In this document: piece after piece, positions 8,031 through 16,881 of the stretch
How positions within the stretch are numbered: position 1 is the stretch's first letter
Layout of the letters: each line of letters opens with the position of its first letter
Assembly: GCF_003932505.1 (NCBI RefSeq)
Contig: NZ_QZMU01000001.1
Span: 1,178,001-1,242,000, forward strand
Direction: 5' to 3'
Length of the DNA: 64,000 nt
Origin: Thiohalobacter thiocyanaticus
GTDB taxonomy: Bacteria > Pseudomonadota > Gammaproteobacteria > Thiohalobacterales > Thiohalobacteraceae
Notes under the pieces: generated by a model
The model's input: only the letters and a program-made list of their open reading frames with translations
Database searches by the model: none
Told to the model about the DNA's origin: nothing
Translations under genes and position numbers: made by a program

Positions 8031-8594
8031 TCACGAATCATCCACCCGCTCCCACTCCAGCTCGCCGATCAGGTTGCTGGTGATGCGGAAACGGCTGTCG
8101 GTGCTGCGGGCACTGAATTCGGCCACGAAGGGACTCACCTCTCCGCTGGAGAGCAGCAGCAGGGTGGGTTTGATGGCCTCCTCGTTCTCGTCCTCGCCGG
8201 TGTCCACCAGCGTCATGTCCCGGCCTTCCAGTTCCAGCTCCAGCCAGGTGCCCGGTTCCAGTTCGCGGGCCCGGAACAGGGCATCGTCCTCGATCGGCAG
8301 CCATTCGGGCTCCTGGCCGACCGTCTCGTCCAGGCGCAGGAAGCGATAGCGGTCCGGATCAACCTGCACCGCCCATTCCTCGCTGCGCAGCACGGCCTGT
8401 TCGGCGGCCAGTCGCACCAGGGCGGCAAAGCGCTGGCTTTCCCGGGCCAGGGCGTCGCCGCGGCGATCACCCCCGACGGACAGGGTCACGGCGGTGACGA
8501 GGATGCCGACGATGGCCAGCACCACCAGCAGTTCGAACAGGGTGAAGCCGGCCGCGGGTCGTTTATTCAAGATCCCAGTTGCCGATGTCGTCAT
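8031..8594 (-). CDS. gspH: Type II secretion minor pseudopilin GspH
   Basis: 187-aa minor pseudopilin with AAGFTLFELLVVLAIVGILVT at residues 14-34 and Glu at position +5 of the mature protein. The annotated ATG overlaps gspG by 32 bp. A TTG at 8570 would give a conventional short leader starting NKRPAAGFTLFE and only an 8-bp overlap, so the start is uncertain. The gene follows gspG in the canonical order. Confidence 0.88.
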   Translation of the reverse strand: MTTSATGILNKRPAAGFTLFELLVVLAIVGILVTAVTLSVGGDRRGDALARESQRFAALVRLAAEQAVLRSEEWAVQVDPDRYRFLRLDETVGQEPEWLPIEDDALFRARELEPGTWLELELEGRDMTLVDTGEDENEEAIKPTLLLLSSGEVSPFVAEFSARSTDSRFRITSNLIGELEWERVDDS

Positions 8595-8985
8595 CGGTAT
8601 TGGGCCGGCCGTCCGGGCCCAGGGAGAAGATGTCGATCTCGCTGTGCTGGCCGGGATTGAGGTACTGGTAGGGCCGCTGCCAGGGGTCGCGCGGCATGCG
8701 GTCCAGATAACCGCCTTCCTTCCAGCGCGGCGGCTCGGGCGAGGTCGGCTTTTCCACCAGCGCCTCCAGGCCCTGGTCGGTGGTCGGGTAGGTGTAGTTG
8801 TCCAGGCGGTAGAGGTTCAGCGCCGACTCCAGCGCCTGGATATCGGCCCGGGCCTTGACGATGCGCGCCTCATCCGGCCGGCTCATGATCCGCGGCACCA
8901 CCACCGCGGCCAGGATCCCGAGGATGACCACCACCACCATGATTTCGATCAGGGTGAAACCCTTCTGACTGTGTTGCCTGCTCAT
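8563..8985 (-). CDS. gspG: Type II secretion major pseudopilin GspG
   Basis: 140-aa major pseudopilin. Leader MSRQHSQKG is cleaved before FTLIEIMVVVVILGILAAVVVP; the C-terminal part carries the GspG calcium-site and DPWQRPYQYLNPG motif. The ATG at 8985 is preceded by aaaggaa at a good ribosome-binding distance, so a longer frame to 9120 is rejected. It is the first gene of the block; gspC, D, E and F are absent upstream, so they must be elsewhere. Confidence 0.93.
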   Translation of the reverse strand: MSRQHSQKGFTLIEIMVVVVILGILAAVVVPRIMSRPDEARIVKARADIQALESALNLYRLDNYTYPTTDQGLEALVEKPTSPEPPRWKEGGYLDRMPRDPWQRPYQYLNPGQHSEIDIFSLGPDGRPNTDDDIGNWDLE

Positions 8986-9077
8986 GCCTGTTCCTTTGAA
9001 TGATTGCGGTTCGATTGTAACGCGAATCGGATGACAGATAGAGTGCCGGGTCATTAAACTGACCTGCGGTAAAGAGC

Positions 9078-9300
9078 GCCACGGAATACACGGAAGGCAC
9101 GGAAAAAGTGATTCTTTCAATCAAGATCGAGAATGATCGGTCCCGCTCAAAATTGCCTGCACAGATCACGGAGCGCAAAAAATAAGATTTTAAATCAAAA
9201 TATTAGTGTCTTTTTCGGCAAAACCCGACAGAAGGTATCCATCAAGGCACTCATGCAACCCAATCATGGACTTCCGGTTTTTTTCCGTGTATTCCGTGGC
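9078..9300. repeat. gccacggaatacacgg / ccgtgtattccgtggc inverted-repeat element, copy 1
   Basis: Terminal inverted 16-mers bound about 190 bp of A/T-rich DNA in the 8986-9331 gap between gspG and the aldolase. The inside has no open frame of note. A third repeat family, also at 25719-25791, 26416-26612 and, as a fragment, 27880-27900. Confidence 0.8.
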
Positions 9301-9331
9301 TATCTTTAAATCTTAAAAACAGGGAAAATTC

Positions 9332-9874
9332 ATGGATCTGCGGCAGTCGCTCGTACAGTACTACCGCTGGCTGCGCCAGTATGGGCTCAACGACTCGCAC
9401 AGCGGCAACGCCTCGGTGCGCAGCGGGGAGGATTTCTGGATCACCCCGACCGGGGCCTGTGCGGACACGCTGACAATCGATGACCTGATACACGGACAGG
9501 TCGAGGCGCCCGCGCCCGACGGGGCCTCGCTCGACGCCCCCCTGCATCAGGCCGTCTATCGGGCCAACCCGGCCGCCACCGCCATCCTGCACAGCCACGG
9601 TCCCTACAGTGTCAGCATGACCTTCGACGGGCGCGATTTCACCCCGGTCGACTTCGAAGGCCAGTATTACTTCGACCGCATTCCGGTGCTGGACATATCG
9701 CTGGAGGATTACCTGGCGGAGTCCCCCGGCCGGGTCGCGGCCGAACTGGCCGAGCGGCCGGCGGCGGTGGTGCGCGGCCACGGCGTCTATGTCTGCGCCG
9801 AATCGCTGGACCGGGCCTACAAGTGGACCTGTTCGTTCGAATCCTCCGCCCGGCTGGCGTGGTTGATCAGATAG
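9332..9874 (+). CDS. Class II aldolase/adducin family protein
   Basis: 180-aa zinc-dependent class II aldolase fold (fuculose-1-phosphate aldolase / methylthioribulose dehydratase group). Visible are GNASVR (phosphate-binding, near residue 25), DAPLHQAVY near residue 66, the metal ligands HSHGP near residue 84 and RGHGVYV near residue 148 (third His). agggaa precedes the ATG. The substrate cannot be told from sequence. It lies alone between repeats. Its last codons run into a gtgagga tract. Confidence 0.82.
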   Translation: MDLRQSLVQYYRWLRQYGLNDSHSGNASVRSGEDFWITPTGACADTLTIDDLIHGQVEAPAPDGASLDAPLHQAVYRANPAATAILHSHGPYSVSMTFDGRDFTPVDFEGQYYFDRIPVLDISLEDYLAESPGRVAAELAERPAAVVRGHGVYVCAESLDRAYKWTCSFESSARLAWLIR

Positions 9875-9929
9875 TGAGGAGTGAGGGGGTGAGGAGAAAA
9901 CCAGGGCTTGGCTGATACCCGCTCTTATC

Positions 9930-10061
9930 CGTCATCCCCGCGAAAGCGGGGATCCAGTCGCCGCTGCGGTATCTGGATTACTCGCTGCGCTCGCCCTCCG
10001 GGCCGCCCTATGGGCGTTCAACGCGCTACGCGCTTTTGTCCGGCCTGCGCCGGGATGACGG
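9930..10061. repeat. Paired-hairpin intergenic repeat, copy 5, with internal insertion
   Basis: Left half (cgtcatccccgcgaaagcgggg) and right half (ccggcctgcgccgggatgacgg) are separated by an extra stretch of about 60 bp containing actcgctgcgctcg. Flanked by gtgagga heptamers at 9873-9895 and tcactcc heptamers at 10094-10119: the clearest full composite in the window, about 250 bp. Confidence 0.8.
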
Positions 10062-10162
10062 GAATGGGGGCATGGCAACCACCATTTTGAATTTCTCCTC
10101 ACTCCTCACTCCTCACTCAATAAGTTAGAATCGGATATCAGGCAGTCCCCAAGGAACCCTCC

Positions 10163-10960
10163 ATGTCCTCACCCGTCCCCGTCGTCCTCACCTTTGCCGG
10201 CAATGATCCCAGCGGCGGCGCCGGCATCCAGGCCGACATCGAGGCCCTGGCCAGCCAGGGCTGTCACTGCGCCCCGGTGATCACGGCCCTGACAGTGCAG
10301 GACACCCGCGACATCCACAGTCTGGCGCCCATCGACGGCATCCTGGTTGCCGAACAGGCCCGCGCGGTACTGGAGGACATGCCGGTCGCCGTCATCAAAA
10401 TCGGTCTGCTCGGCAGCGTGGACATCATCGAGAACATCCATGCGGTGCTGATCGACTACCCGGACATCCCGGTGGTGCTGGATCCGGTGCTGGCATCGGG
10501 CAACGGCAGCGAACTGGTCGACGAGGAAACCCTCGACGCCATGCTCAAACTGCTGCTGCCGCACACCACTCTGCTCACGCCCAACAGTCTGGAGGTGCGC
10601 AGCCTCGCCCCCGAGGGCGACACGCTCGAGGCCTGTGCCATGGCGCTGCTGGCTCACGGAACCGAGTTCGTGCTGGTGACCGGCACCCACGAGAACACCC
10701 AGCATGTGGTCAATCACCTGTTCGGCAACAACCGGCTGCTGGAATCCTTCACCTGGGAACGCCTGGCCGGCAGCTACCACGGCTCCGGCTGCACCCTGGC
10801 CTCGGCCTGCGCCGGCCTGCTGGCCCAGGGCCTGGAGCCCTTCGGCGCCGTGCACGAGGCACAGGAATACACCTGGGAGACGCTCAAGCAGGGCTATCGC
10901 CTCGGCATGGGCCAGCAGCTGCCCAACCGGCTGTTCTGGGCGCGGCCGGAGGAACTCTAA
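10163..10960 (+). CDS. thiD: Hydroxymethylpyrimidine/phosphomethylpyrimidine kinase ThiD
   Basis: 265-aa ribokinase-family kinase that phosphorylates HMP and HMP-P for thiamine synthesis. The N-terminal GNDPSGGAGIQAD motif (substrate site) and the C-terminal GSGCTLASACAG anion hole with its catalytic Cys/Asp region are intact. aagga lies just before the ATG. thiE follows after a repeat; no TPP riboswitch was found upstream. Confidence 0.93.
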   Translation: MSSPVPVVLTFAGNDPSGGAGIQADIEALASQGCHCAPVITALTVQDTRDIHSLAPIDGILVAEQARAVLEDMPVAVIKIGLLGSVDIIENIHAVLIDYPDIPVVLDPVLASGNGSELVDEETLDAMLKLLLPHTTLLTPNSLEVRSLAPEGDTLEACAMALLAHGTEFVLVTGTHENTQHVVNHLFGNNRLLESFTWERLAGSYHGSGCTLASACAGLLAQGLEPFGAVHEAQEYTWETLKQGYRLGMGQQLPNRLFWARPEEL

Positions 10961-10966
10961 TAAACC

Positions 10967-11052
10967 CGTCATTGCGAGGCGCAGTGCGCCGTGGCAATCT
11001 CCAAACGTTTGATGCTGCATCAAGAGATTGCCGCGCTGCGCTCGCAATGACG
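10967..11052. repeat. cgtcattgcgagg...cgcaatgacg inverted repeat, full copy 1
   Basis: Perfect ends cgtcattgcgag and ctcgcaatgacg; inner arms gcaatctc and gagattgc. Inserted between thiD and thiE. Confidence 0.85.
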
Positions 11053-11126
11053 ATTTGTCACTCAACAGGGGGCAGGCCTCGAAGCGCTCAATCCTAATCC
11101 CTATTACCCAGCCCCTAATCCCCAGC

Positions 11127-11759
11127 ATGCACGGCCTCTACGCCATCACCGACCCCGACCTGCTGCCCGATGACCGCCTGGTGGAGGGCGTAACCGCGGC
11201 CCTCGCCGGCGGCGCGCGCGCCGTTCAGTTCCGCGACAAGCGCCCGGACCGGGCGCGCAGGCAGGCACTGGCGGCACAGCTCAACACCCTGTGCCGCGAC
11301 CACGACGCCCTGTTCCTGGTCAACGACGACGTCGAACTCACCGCCGCCGTCGGCGCCCACGGCGTGCACCTGGGGCGGGACGATCCGGCCATCGCCGCCG
11401 CCCGCGAGCGCCTGGGTCCGCAGGCGATCATCGGCGTGTCCTGCTACAACGAACTGGAACGCGCCCGCCGGGCGCGGGATGGCGGCGCCGACTATGTCGC
11501 CTTCGGCCGCTTCTTTCCCTCCCGCACCAAGCCCGACGCGGTGCAGGCCGGGGCCGAGTTGCTGCGCGCCGCCCGCCGGGAACTCGACCTGCCCCTGGTT
11601 GCCATCGGCGGCATCACGCCGGAAAATGGCGGCTCGCTGCTCGCGGCCGGCGCGGACATGCTGGCGGTGATCCACGGCCTGTTCGGGGCTGCCGACATCG
11701 AAGCAGCGGCCCGGCGCTATGCGGCGCTGTTTGCAGAAGAGACAAGCAGAAACCGTTGA
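11127..11759 (+). CDS. thiE: Thiamine-phosphate synthase ThiE
   Basis: 210-aa TIM-barrel enzyme joining HMP-PP and thiazole phosphate. Motifs: GLYAITD at the N-terminus, QFRDK (pyrophosphate site), FLVNDDVEL, GVHLGRDD, GVSCYN, YVAFGRFFPSRTK and AIGGITPENG. I take the ATG at 11127, right before GLYAITD; an upstream ATG at 11028 lies in repeat DNA. Follows thiD and precedes hemL, a common gammaproteobacterial order. Confidence 0.93.
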   Translation: MHGLYAITDPDLLPDDRLVEGVTAALAGGARAVQFRDKRPDRARRQALAAQLNTLCRDHDALFLVNDDVELTAAVGAHGVHLGRDDPAIAAARERLGPQAIIGVSCYNELERARRARDGGADYVAFGRFFPSRTKPDAVQAGAELLRAARRELDLPLVAIGGITPENGGSLLAAGADMLAVIHGLFGAADIEAAARRYAALFAEETSRNR

Positions 11760-11828
11760 ACAATCAGCGTTGCCTGTATCTTTCGGCTTGCATCTTGTCT
11801 CTTGCATGAATGGCACCTGGTTCAGCCC

Positions 11829-11907
11829 CGTCATCCCCGCGGAGGCGGGGATCCAGGGTTCGTTTACACTGCCAGACACTGGATTCCCGCCTCCGCGGGA
11901 ATGACGG
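11829..11907. repeat. Paired-hairpin intergenic repeat, copy 6
   Basis: cgtcatccccgcggaggcgggg at the left, ttcccgcctccgcgggaatgacgg at the right, with an unrelated spacer. A second inverted pair (gaatggcacctgg at 11808, ccaggtgccattcg at 11930) encloses it, and atcttgt/tcttgca direct repeats lie outside. Fills the thiE-hemL gap. Confidence 0.8.
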
Positions 11908-11979
11908 ATACACTGAAGTCCGGTTTATCCAGGTGCCATTCGTCTCTTGTATCTTGTATCTGCCTGACAAGGATTCACC

Positions 11980-13260
11980 ATGACCCGTTCCCACGACCTC
12001 TTCACCCAGGCCCAGAAACACATCCCCGGCGGCGTCAATTCACCCGTGCGCGCCTTCAAGGGTGTGGGCGGTGAGCCTGTCTATTTCGTTCGCGGCGAGG
12101 GCCCGTATCTGCACGACGCCGACGGCCAGCGCTATGTGGACTATGTCGGCTCCTGGGGCCCGATGATCCTGGGCCACAGCCATCCGGACGTAATCAAGGC
12201 GGTCATCGACACGGTCGCCAACGGCCTGGGCTTCGGTGCACCGACCGAGGCCGAGACCACCATGGCCGACCGGGTCTGCGAGCTGGTGCCGTCCATGGAC
12301 ATGGTGCGCATGGTCAACTCCGGCACCGAGGCCACCATGAGCGCGATCCGACTGGCCCGGGCCTTCACCGGCCGCGACAAGATCCTCAAGTTCGAGGGCT
12401 GCTATCACGGCCATGCCGACTCGCTGCTGGTCAAGGCCGGCTCCGGGGCGCTGACCCTGGGTGTACCGACCTCGCCGGGCGTGCCGGTGGCGCTGGCCGA
12501 GCACACCCTGACGGTGGAGTACAACAACCTGGATCAGGTGAAAGAGGTGTTCGGTCACCTGGGCGGGCAGATCGCAACCATCATCGTCGAGCCGGTGGCC
12601 GGCAACATGAACTGCGTGCCGCCGGCCCCGGGTTTTCTCGAGGGCCTGCGCGCCATCTGCGACGAGTACGAGTCGGTATTGATCTTCGACGAGGTGATGA
12701 CCGGCTTCCGCGTCGCCCTGGGCGGCGCCCAGGCGCACTATGGCGTCACTCCCGATCTCACCGCCCTGGGCAAGGTCATCGGCGGCGGCATGCCGGTAGG
12801 CGCCTTCGGCGGCCGGCGCGAGATCATGGAGATGCTGGCCCCGCTGGGGCCGGTCTACCAGGCCGGCACGCTGTCCGGCAATCCGGTGGCGATGGCGGCG
12901 GGCCTGGCCACGCTGGAGGGCATCAGCCGGCCCGGTTTCCATGACGAACTCGCCACCCGGACCCGGCGCATCGCCGAGGGCATCGTCGAGCGCGCCCGTG
13001 CGCATGACATCCCCATGACCTGCAACTGTGTCGGCGGCATGTTCGGGCTCTTCTTCACCGAGGCCGAACAGGTCGGCAACTTCTACCAGGTCGGCCAGTG
13101 CAATCTGGACCGGTTCAGGCTGTTCTTCCACGAGATGCTCAAGCGGGGCGTGTATCTCGCGCCCTCGGCCTTCGAGGCCGGTTTCGTCTCCGCCGCGCAT
13201 GACGAGGCCGCCGTCACGGCCACCCTGGACGCGGCGGAGAACGTGTTCAGCGAGATCTAG
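11980..13260 (+). CDS. hemL: Glutamate-1-semialdehyde 2,1-aminomutase HemL
   Basis: 426-aa PLP enzyme making 5-aminolevulinate in the C5 tetrapyrrole pathway. N-terminal [11 protein letters not shown], the GSEAT-like [19 protein letters not shown] and the PLP lysine in [16 protein letters not shown] are all present; length is typical. An aagga ribosome site precedes ATG 11980. Confidence 0.96.
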   Translation: MTRSHDLFTQAQKHIPGGVNSPVRAFKGVGGEPVYFVRGEGPYLHDADGQRYVDYVGSWGPMILGHSHPDVIKAVIDTVANGLGFGAPTEAETTMADRVCELVPSMDMVRMVNSGTEATMSAIRLARAFTGRDKILKFEGCYHGHADSLLVKAGSGALTLGVPTSPGVPVALAEHTLTVEYNNLDQVKEVFGHLGGQIATIIVEPVAGNMNCVPPAPGFLEGLRAICDEYESVLIFDEVMTGFRVALGGAQAHYGVTPDLTALGKVIGGGMPVGAFGGRREIMEMLAPLGPVYQAGTLSGNPVAMAAGLATLEGISRPGFHDELATRTRRIAEGIVERARAHDIPMTCNCVGGMFGLFFTEAEQVGNFYQVGQCNLDRFRLFFHEMLKRGVYLAPSAFEAGFVSAAHDEAAVTATLDAAENVFSEI

Positions 13261-13275
13261 GGCGTAAACCCGCCC

Positions 13276-15282
13276 ATGCTCGGCGAGCTGTCCGGCTGGC
13301 TGCATCAGAGCTTCAACGATCTGGTCGTCTGGATCGAGCTCTATCCCGGACGCGCCTACTTCCTGGTTTTTCTCACCGCCTGTCTGGAATCGCTGGTGGT
13401 GGTCGGCCTGTTCCTGCCGGGTACGGTGCTGATGTTCGCCATCGGCGCCCTGATCGCCACCGACGCCCTGGCCTTCTGGCCGGCCTGCCTGTGGGCCGCG
13501 GCCGGCGCCGTGACCGGCGACGGCCTGAGTTTCTGGCTGGGCCGGCACTTTCACCAGCGCATGCGGGTGATCTGGCCCTTCCGGCGCTATCCGGGCCTGA
13601 TCAATCACGGCGTGGACTTCTTTCACCGCCACGGCGGCAAGAGCGTGGTCTTCGCCCGCTTCATCGGTCCGGTGCGGCCCTTTCTGCCGGCGGTGGCGGG
13701 GATGCTGGACATGCCCACCGGGCGTTTCCTGCTGGTCAATGTGCTCTCGGCCCTGGTCTGGGCGCCGGCCTACCTGATCCCGGGCGTGGTGTTCGGGGCC
13801 TCGCTCAGCCTGGCCGCCGAGGTCGCCGGCCGGCTGGTCGTGCTGATCCTGCTGATCGTGGGCCTGGTCTGGTTCAGCCTGTGGCTGATCCACCGGCTGT
13901 TCAACCTGCTGCAGCCGCACCTGGCCAGCTGGACCGACCGGGCCCTGGTCTGGGGCCGCCGCCACCCGCGGTTGCGGCCGCTGGCCGGCGCCCTGCTGGA
14001 GCCGGAGCATCCCGAGGCCCGGGGCCTGGCCCTGTGGATGCTGCTGCTGTTCCTGTCGGTGGCAGCGCTCGGGCTGCTGCTGGCCCAACCGTTGATCGGC
14101 ATCGACCACTGGCTGCACGCCGGCCTGCAGGAGCTGCGCAACCCGACCGCGGACCGCATCTTCGTGGCCATCACCACCACCGGCGACAGCCTGCCGGTGC
14201 TGACCGGCCTGACCCTGATCCTGGCCTGGCTCGCCTGGCGCGGCTATGGCCGGGCCGCCGGCCACTGGCTGTTCGCCGCGCTCGGCGCCTGGGCCATGTC
14301 TCAGGGCCTGAAGACGCTGCTGCAGGTGGCCCGCCCCCTGGCCATGTACGAGGGCGTGGCCGCCTTCGCCTTCCCCAGTGTGCACGTCACCCTGGCCGTG
14401 GTCGGCTACGGCTTCCTGGCGATCCTGATCTCCCGCGAGATCAGCCCCGAGCGCCGCTGGCTGCCCTACAGCCTGGCCAGCCTGCCCATCGTACTGATCG
14501 CCTTCTCCCGACTCTACCTGGGCGCGCACTGGCTGAGCGACATCGCCGGCGGCCTGGCCCTGGGGCTGGCCACGGTGGCCCTGTTCGGCATCGCCTACCG
14601 ACGCCATCCCGCACCCGCCCTGCCCTGGCGCCGGCTGCTGGGTGTATTCCTGGTGCTGCACCTGGCGCTGGCGGCCAGCCATACCGGGATGCGATTCGAG
14701 CGGGCCCTGGTCCGCTATGCCCCGGTACAGGAGAAGACCCCGCTGAACCGGAGCGAGTGGCTGGCCGGTGACTGGCGCGGACTGCCCGCCTACCGCCTGG
14801 ATCTGGCGGCGGGCGAGCAGCACCCCCTGAACGTCCAGTACCTGGGCGCGCTGGAAGCACTCGAGGCCGCGCTCACCGCCCGGGGCTGGCGCAGCCCGCC
14901 GCCGCCCGCCTTCGACAACCTGCTGCTGTGGCTGTCGCCGGATGCCACCGCCACCCGGTTGCCGGTGCTGCCGCAGATCCATGACGGACATTATGAATCA
15001 CTGCGTCTGATCAAGGCCGGCGATGACAATCGCCTGACCATCCTGCGCCTGTGGCGCTCCGAACGGGTCCAGCACAGCACCCGCACCCCGCTGTGGATCG
15101 GCAGCGTCAGTGTGCTGGAGCCGACCCGGCGCTTTGCCTATCTGGTCTTTCTCGATACCCGCTATGATCCGGCCGCCGGTCTGGAGCTGCTGGCCGATCT
15201 GCAGACTGGGTTCCAGGTCGAGATGCGCCCCCGGCCGACCGGGCGGACAATGGCGCCGGTGAAGGTGATGCTGGTGTATTGA
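13276..15282 (+). CDS. DedA / PAP2 / LssY three-domain membrane protein
   Basis: 668 aa. Residues about 1-205 form a DedA (VTT) domain; 245-440 a PAP2 lipid phosphatase with KTLLQVARP, PSVHVT (the usual PSGH with Val) and SRLYLGAHWLSD; 450-660 a LssY C-terminal domain. DedA proteins flip or retain polyprenyl and phospholipids; PAP2 removes a lipid phosphate, so the fusion suggests a one-polypeptide lipid-carrier recycling device (inference). Begins 15 bp after hemL on the same strand, probably co-transcribed. Confidence 0.88.
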   Translation: MLGELSGWLHQSFNDLVVWIELYPGRAYFLVFLTACLESLVVVGLFLPGTVLMFAIGALIATDALAFWPACLWAAAGAVTGDGLSFWLGRHFHQRMRVIWPFRRYPGLINHGVDFFHRHGGKSVVFARFIGPVRPFLPAVAGMLDMPTGRFLLVNVLSALVWAPAYLIPGVVFGASLSLAAEVAGRLVVLILLIVGLVWFSLWLIHRLFNLLQPHLASWTDRALVWGRRHPRLRPLAGALLEPEHPEARGLALWMLLLFLSVAALGLLLAQPLIGIDHWLHAGLQELRNPTADRIFVAITTTGDSLPVLTGLTLILAWLAWRGYGRAAGHWLFAALGAWAMSQGLKTLLQVARPLAMYEGVAAFAFPSVHVTLAVVGYGFLAILISREISPERRWLPYSLASLPIVLIAFSRLYLGAHWLSDIAGGLALGLATVALFGIAYRRHPAPALPWRRLLGVFLVLHLALAASHTGMRFERALVRYAPVQEKTPLNRSEWLAGDWRGLPAYRLDLAAGEQHPLNVQYLGALEALEAALTARGWRSPPPPAFDNLLLWLSPDATATRLPVLPQIHDGHYESLRLIKAGDDNRLTILRLWRSERVQHSTRTPLWIGSVSVLEPTRRFAYLVFLDTRYDPAAGLELLADLQTGFQVEMRPRPTGRTMAPVKVMLVY

Positions 15283-15338
15283 GGGTGAGGGGGTGAAGCG
15301 TGAGGAGTGAGGCATGAGGAGGGTGACTATATCCCCCG

Positions 15339-15410
15339 CGTCATCCCCGCGAAGGCGGGGATCCAGTGGCCACAGCGGTATCTGGATCCCGGCCTTCGCC
15401 GGGATGACGG
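15339..15410. repeat. Paired-hairpin intergenic repeat, copy 7
   Basis: cgtcatccccgcgaaggcgggg and ccttcgccgggatgacgg with a ccagtggccacagcggtat spacer. Heptamer tracts gtgaagcgtgaggagtgagg (15294) and tcctcacgcctcacccctca (15450) border it. It separates two convergent genes. Confidence 0.8.
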
Positions 15411-15465
15411 ATAAAAGGGGTGGGATGACCGCGACCATCCTGGTCTTCTCCTCACGCCTCACCCC

Positions 15466-16044
15466 TCACTTCTGACTCCGCAGAAACTCCAGCAGCCCCT
15501 CGGCCCGCTGTTGCGGATCGGCGGCCTCCAGCCACTGCTGCTTGGTCGGCAGGGCCAGAGGCAGGATCTCGGTGAGCCGGGCCGTGACCCAGCCCAGGTC
15601 GTTGTCGCGCAGTTCGAGCCGGTCGAATGGCGGCCCCAGCTCCTCGATCAGCCGGCCTAGCAGCCCAGGCAGCAGGCGGGCCCCGGCGGGCACGGGAGCC
15701 GCCGGCTCGAACTCCAGCCACTCCACCTCGCCCAGGGTGAGCTGGTCCGGCCGGACCCGCGACTGCAACAGGCGAAAGCGCTGCCGGCCACGGACGGTGA
15801 TGTGCAGCAGGCCCTCTTCGCCCTGCTCCCAGTCCTCGATCATCGCGACGGTACCGGTTGCATGACAGGGTGCGGCCGGGCCCGCCTCGCGGCCACTGCG
15901 CAGCAGACAGACCCCGAAACCGGAGTCGTTGCGCAGGCAGTCGGCCACCATGTCCAGGTAGCGCGGTTCGAAGATGCGCAGGGGCAGCACGCCGTCCGGG
16001 AACAGGACGGTCTGGAGCGGAAAGATGGGCAGGGTCTCGGCCAT
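15466..16044 (-). CDS. LON peptidase substrate-binding domain protein
   Basis: 192 aa, a stand-alone LON N-domain (PUA-like) without ATPase or protease parts. Typical opening LPIFPLQTVLFPDGVLPLRIFEPRY and a later CLLRSGREAG. Role in these short proteins is unknown. Starts 12 bp after the ubiX stop, same strand. Confidence 0.87.
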   Translation of the reverse strand: MAETLPIFPLQTVLFPDGVLPLRIFEPRYLDMVADCLRNDSGFGVCLLRSGREAGPAAPCHATGTVAMIEDWEQGEEGLLHITVRGRQRFRLLQSRVRPDQLTLGEVEWLEFEPAAPVPAGARLLPGLLGRLIEELGPPFDRLELRDNDLGWVTARLTEILPLALPTKQQWLEAADPQQRAEGLLEFLRSQK

Positions 16045-16056
16045 GATGTGGCGAGT

Positions 16057-16686
16057 TTACTCCTCCTCGAACAGATCCCCCCAGCGCGAGGACAGGGTAT
16101 GCGGCACTTCGAGCTGGTCCAGGATACGCGCGACCACGAAGTCCACAATATCCTCCAGCGTCTGGGGCCGGTGGTAGAAGCCGGGATTGGCCGCCAGCAT
16201 CACCACGCCCAGCCGCGCCAGCTTGAGCATGTTCTCCAGATGAATGGCGGAAAAAGGCGTCTCGCGCGGCACCAGGATAAGCTTGCGGCCCTCCTTGAGC
16301 ATCACGTCGGCGGCGCGCTCGATCAGATTGCCACTGGTGCCGCAGGCAATGGAGGCCAGGGTGCCCATGGTGCAGGGACAGACCGCCATCGCCCGCGGCG
16401 CACTGGAGCCGCTGGCCACCGGCGCGGTCCATTCCTTGCGCCCGAATACCTGCAGCTGTCCCTCGTCGGCGGCGAAGTACTCGGTCAGAAAGCGCTGGAT
16501 GTCGCGGCTGCGGCCCGGCAGGGACAGGTCGGTCTCCATGCCGATGACGATCTGCCCGGGCTCGGACAGCATCAGCCAGACCTCCTCGTCGGCCTCGATC
16601 AGGCACTCCAGCAGCCGCAGGGCGTACTGGGCCCCGGAGGCCCCGGTAATGGCGACGGCGACGGGCTGGCGGGCGGGCAGAGTCAT
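16057..16686 (-). CDS. ubiX: Flavin prenyltransferase UbiX
   Basis: 209-aa enzyme that makes prenylated FMN, the cofactor for UbiD decarboxylase in ubiquinone synthesis. N-terminal VAITGASGAQYALRLLE binds FMN; MAVCPCTMGTLASIACG and the LVPRETPFSAIHLENM motif are diagnostic. A ggag box lies 7 bp before the ATG. Leads a two-gene unit with the LON protein. Confidence 0.94.
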   Translation of the reverse strand: MTLPARQPVAVAITGASGAQYALRLLECLIEADEEVWLMLSEPGQIVIGMETDLSLPGRSRDIQRFLTEYFAADEGQLQVFGRKEWTAPVASGSSAPRAMAVCPCTMGTLASIACGTSGNLIERAADVMLKEGRKLILVPRETPFSAIHLENMLKLARLGVVMLAANPGFYHRPQTLEDIVDFVVARILDQLEVPHTLSSRWGDLFEEE

Positions 16687-16778
16687 GGCTTGCTCCGATT
16701 TGTCATCTGACTTGAAAATCCTTCAACGCAGCGACGCAAAGGCGCAGAGATAGCAAAAGAATGAATCCACAGGTGCGG

Positions 16779-16862
16779 GCCAGCGCCGGGCGGGAGAGGT
16801 CTTTGGGCGCATGTGCGAAGTCTGCACGCTAAGCCCGAAGGCCTCTCCCGCCCGGCGCTGGC
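16779..16862 (-). repeat. Covarying stem-loop element, copy A
   Basis: 30-nt left arm (16779-16808) pairs with the right arm (16833-16862) without true mismatch: the only two differences are G.T wobbles. Between them is the 24-nt core, read on the minus strand as TTAGCGTGCAGACTTCGCAC then ATGC. Lies between ubiX and mpl. See the finding on the five-copy family. Confidence 0.85.
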
Positions 16863-16881
16863 TTGACCACCCCTGTATCTC

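Noticed and set aside
9835..9850. ttcgaatcc resembling a tRNA T-loop
   Set aside because: Inside the aldolase coding sequence; no cloverleaf can be drawn around it.
10094..10119. Tandem tcactcc units as a possible CRISPR
   Set aside because: Seven-base units without spacers; part of repeat-element borders.
10094..10162. TPP riboswitch before thiD
   Set aside because: No CUGAGA box or P3/P5 helices visible; the space is repeat DNA.
12040..14991. 983-codon open frame on the minus strand
   Set aside because: Antisense to hemL and the DedA/PAP2 gene; Gln/Gly/Arg-rich composition with no domain, as expected of a GC-rich shadow frame.
1479..15410. Small ORFs reading VIPAQAGIQ or LRGDDG
   Set aside because: These peptides are translations of the paired-hairpin repeats and not proteins.
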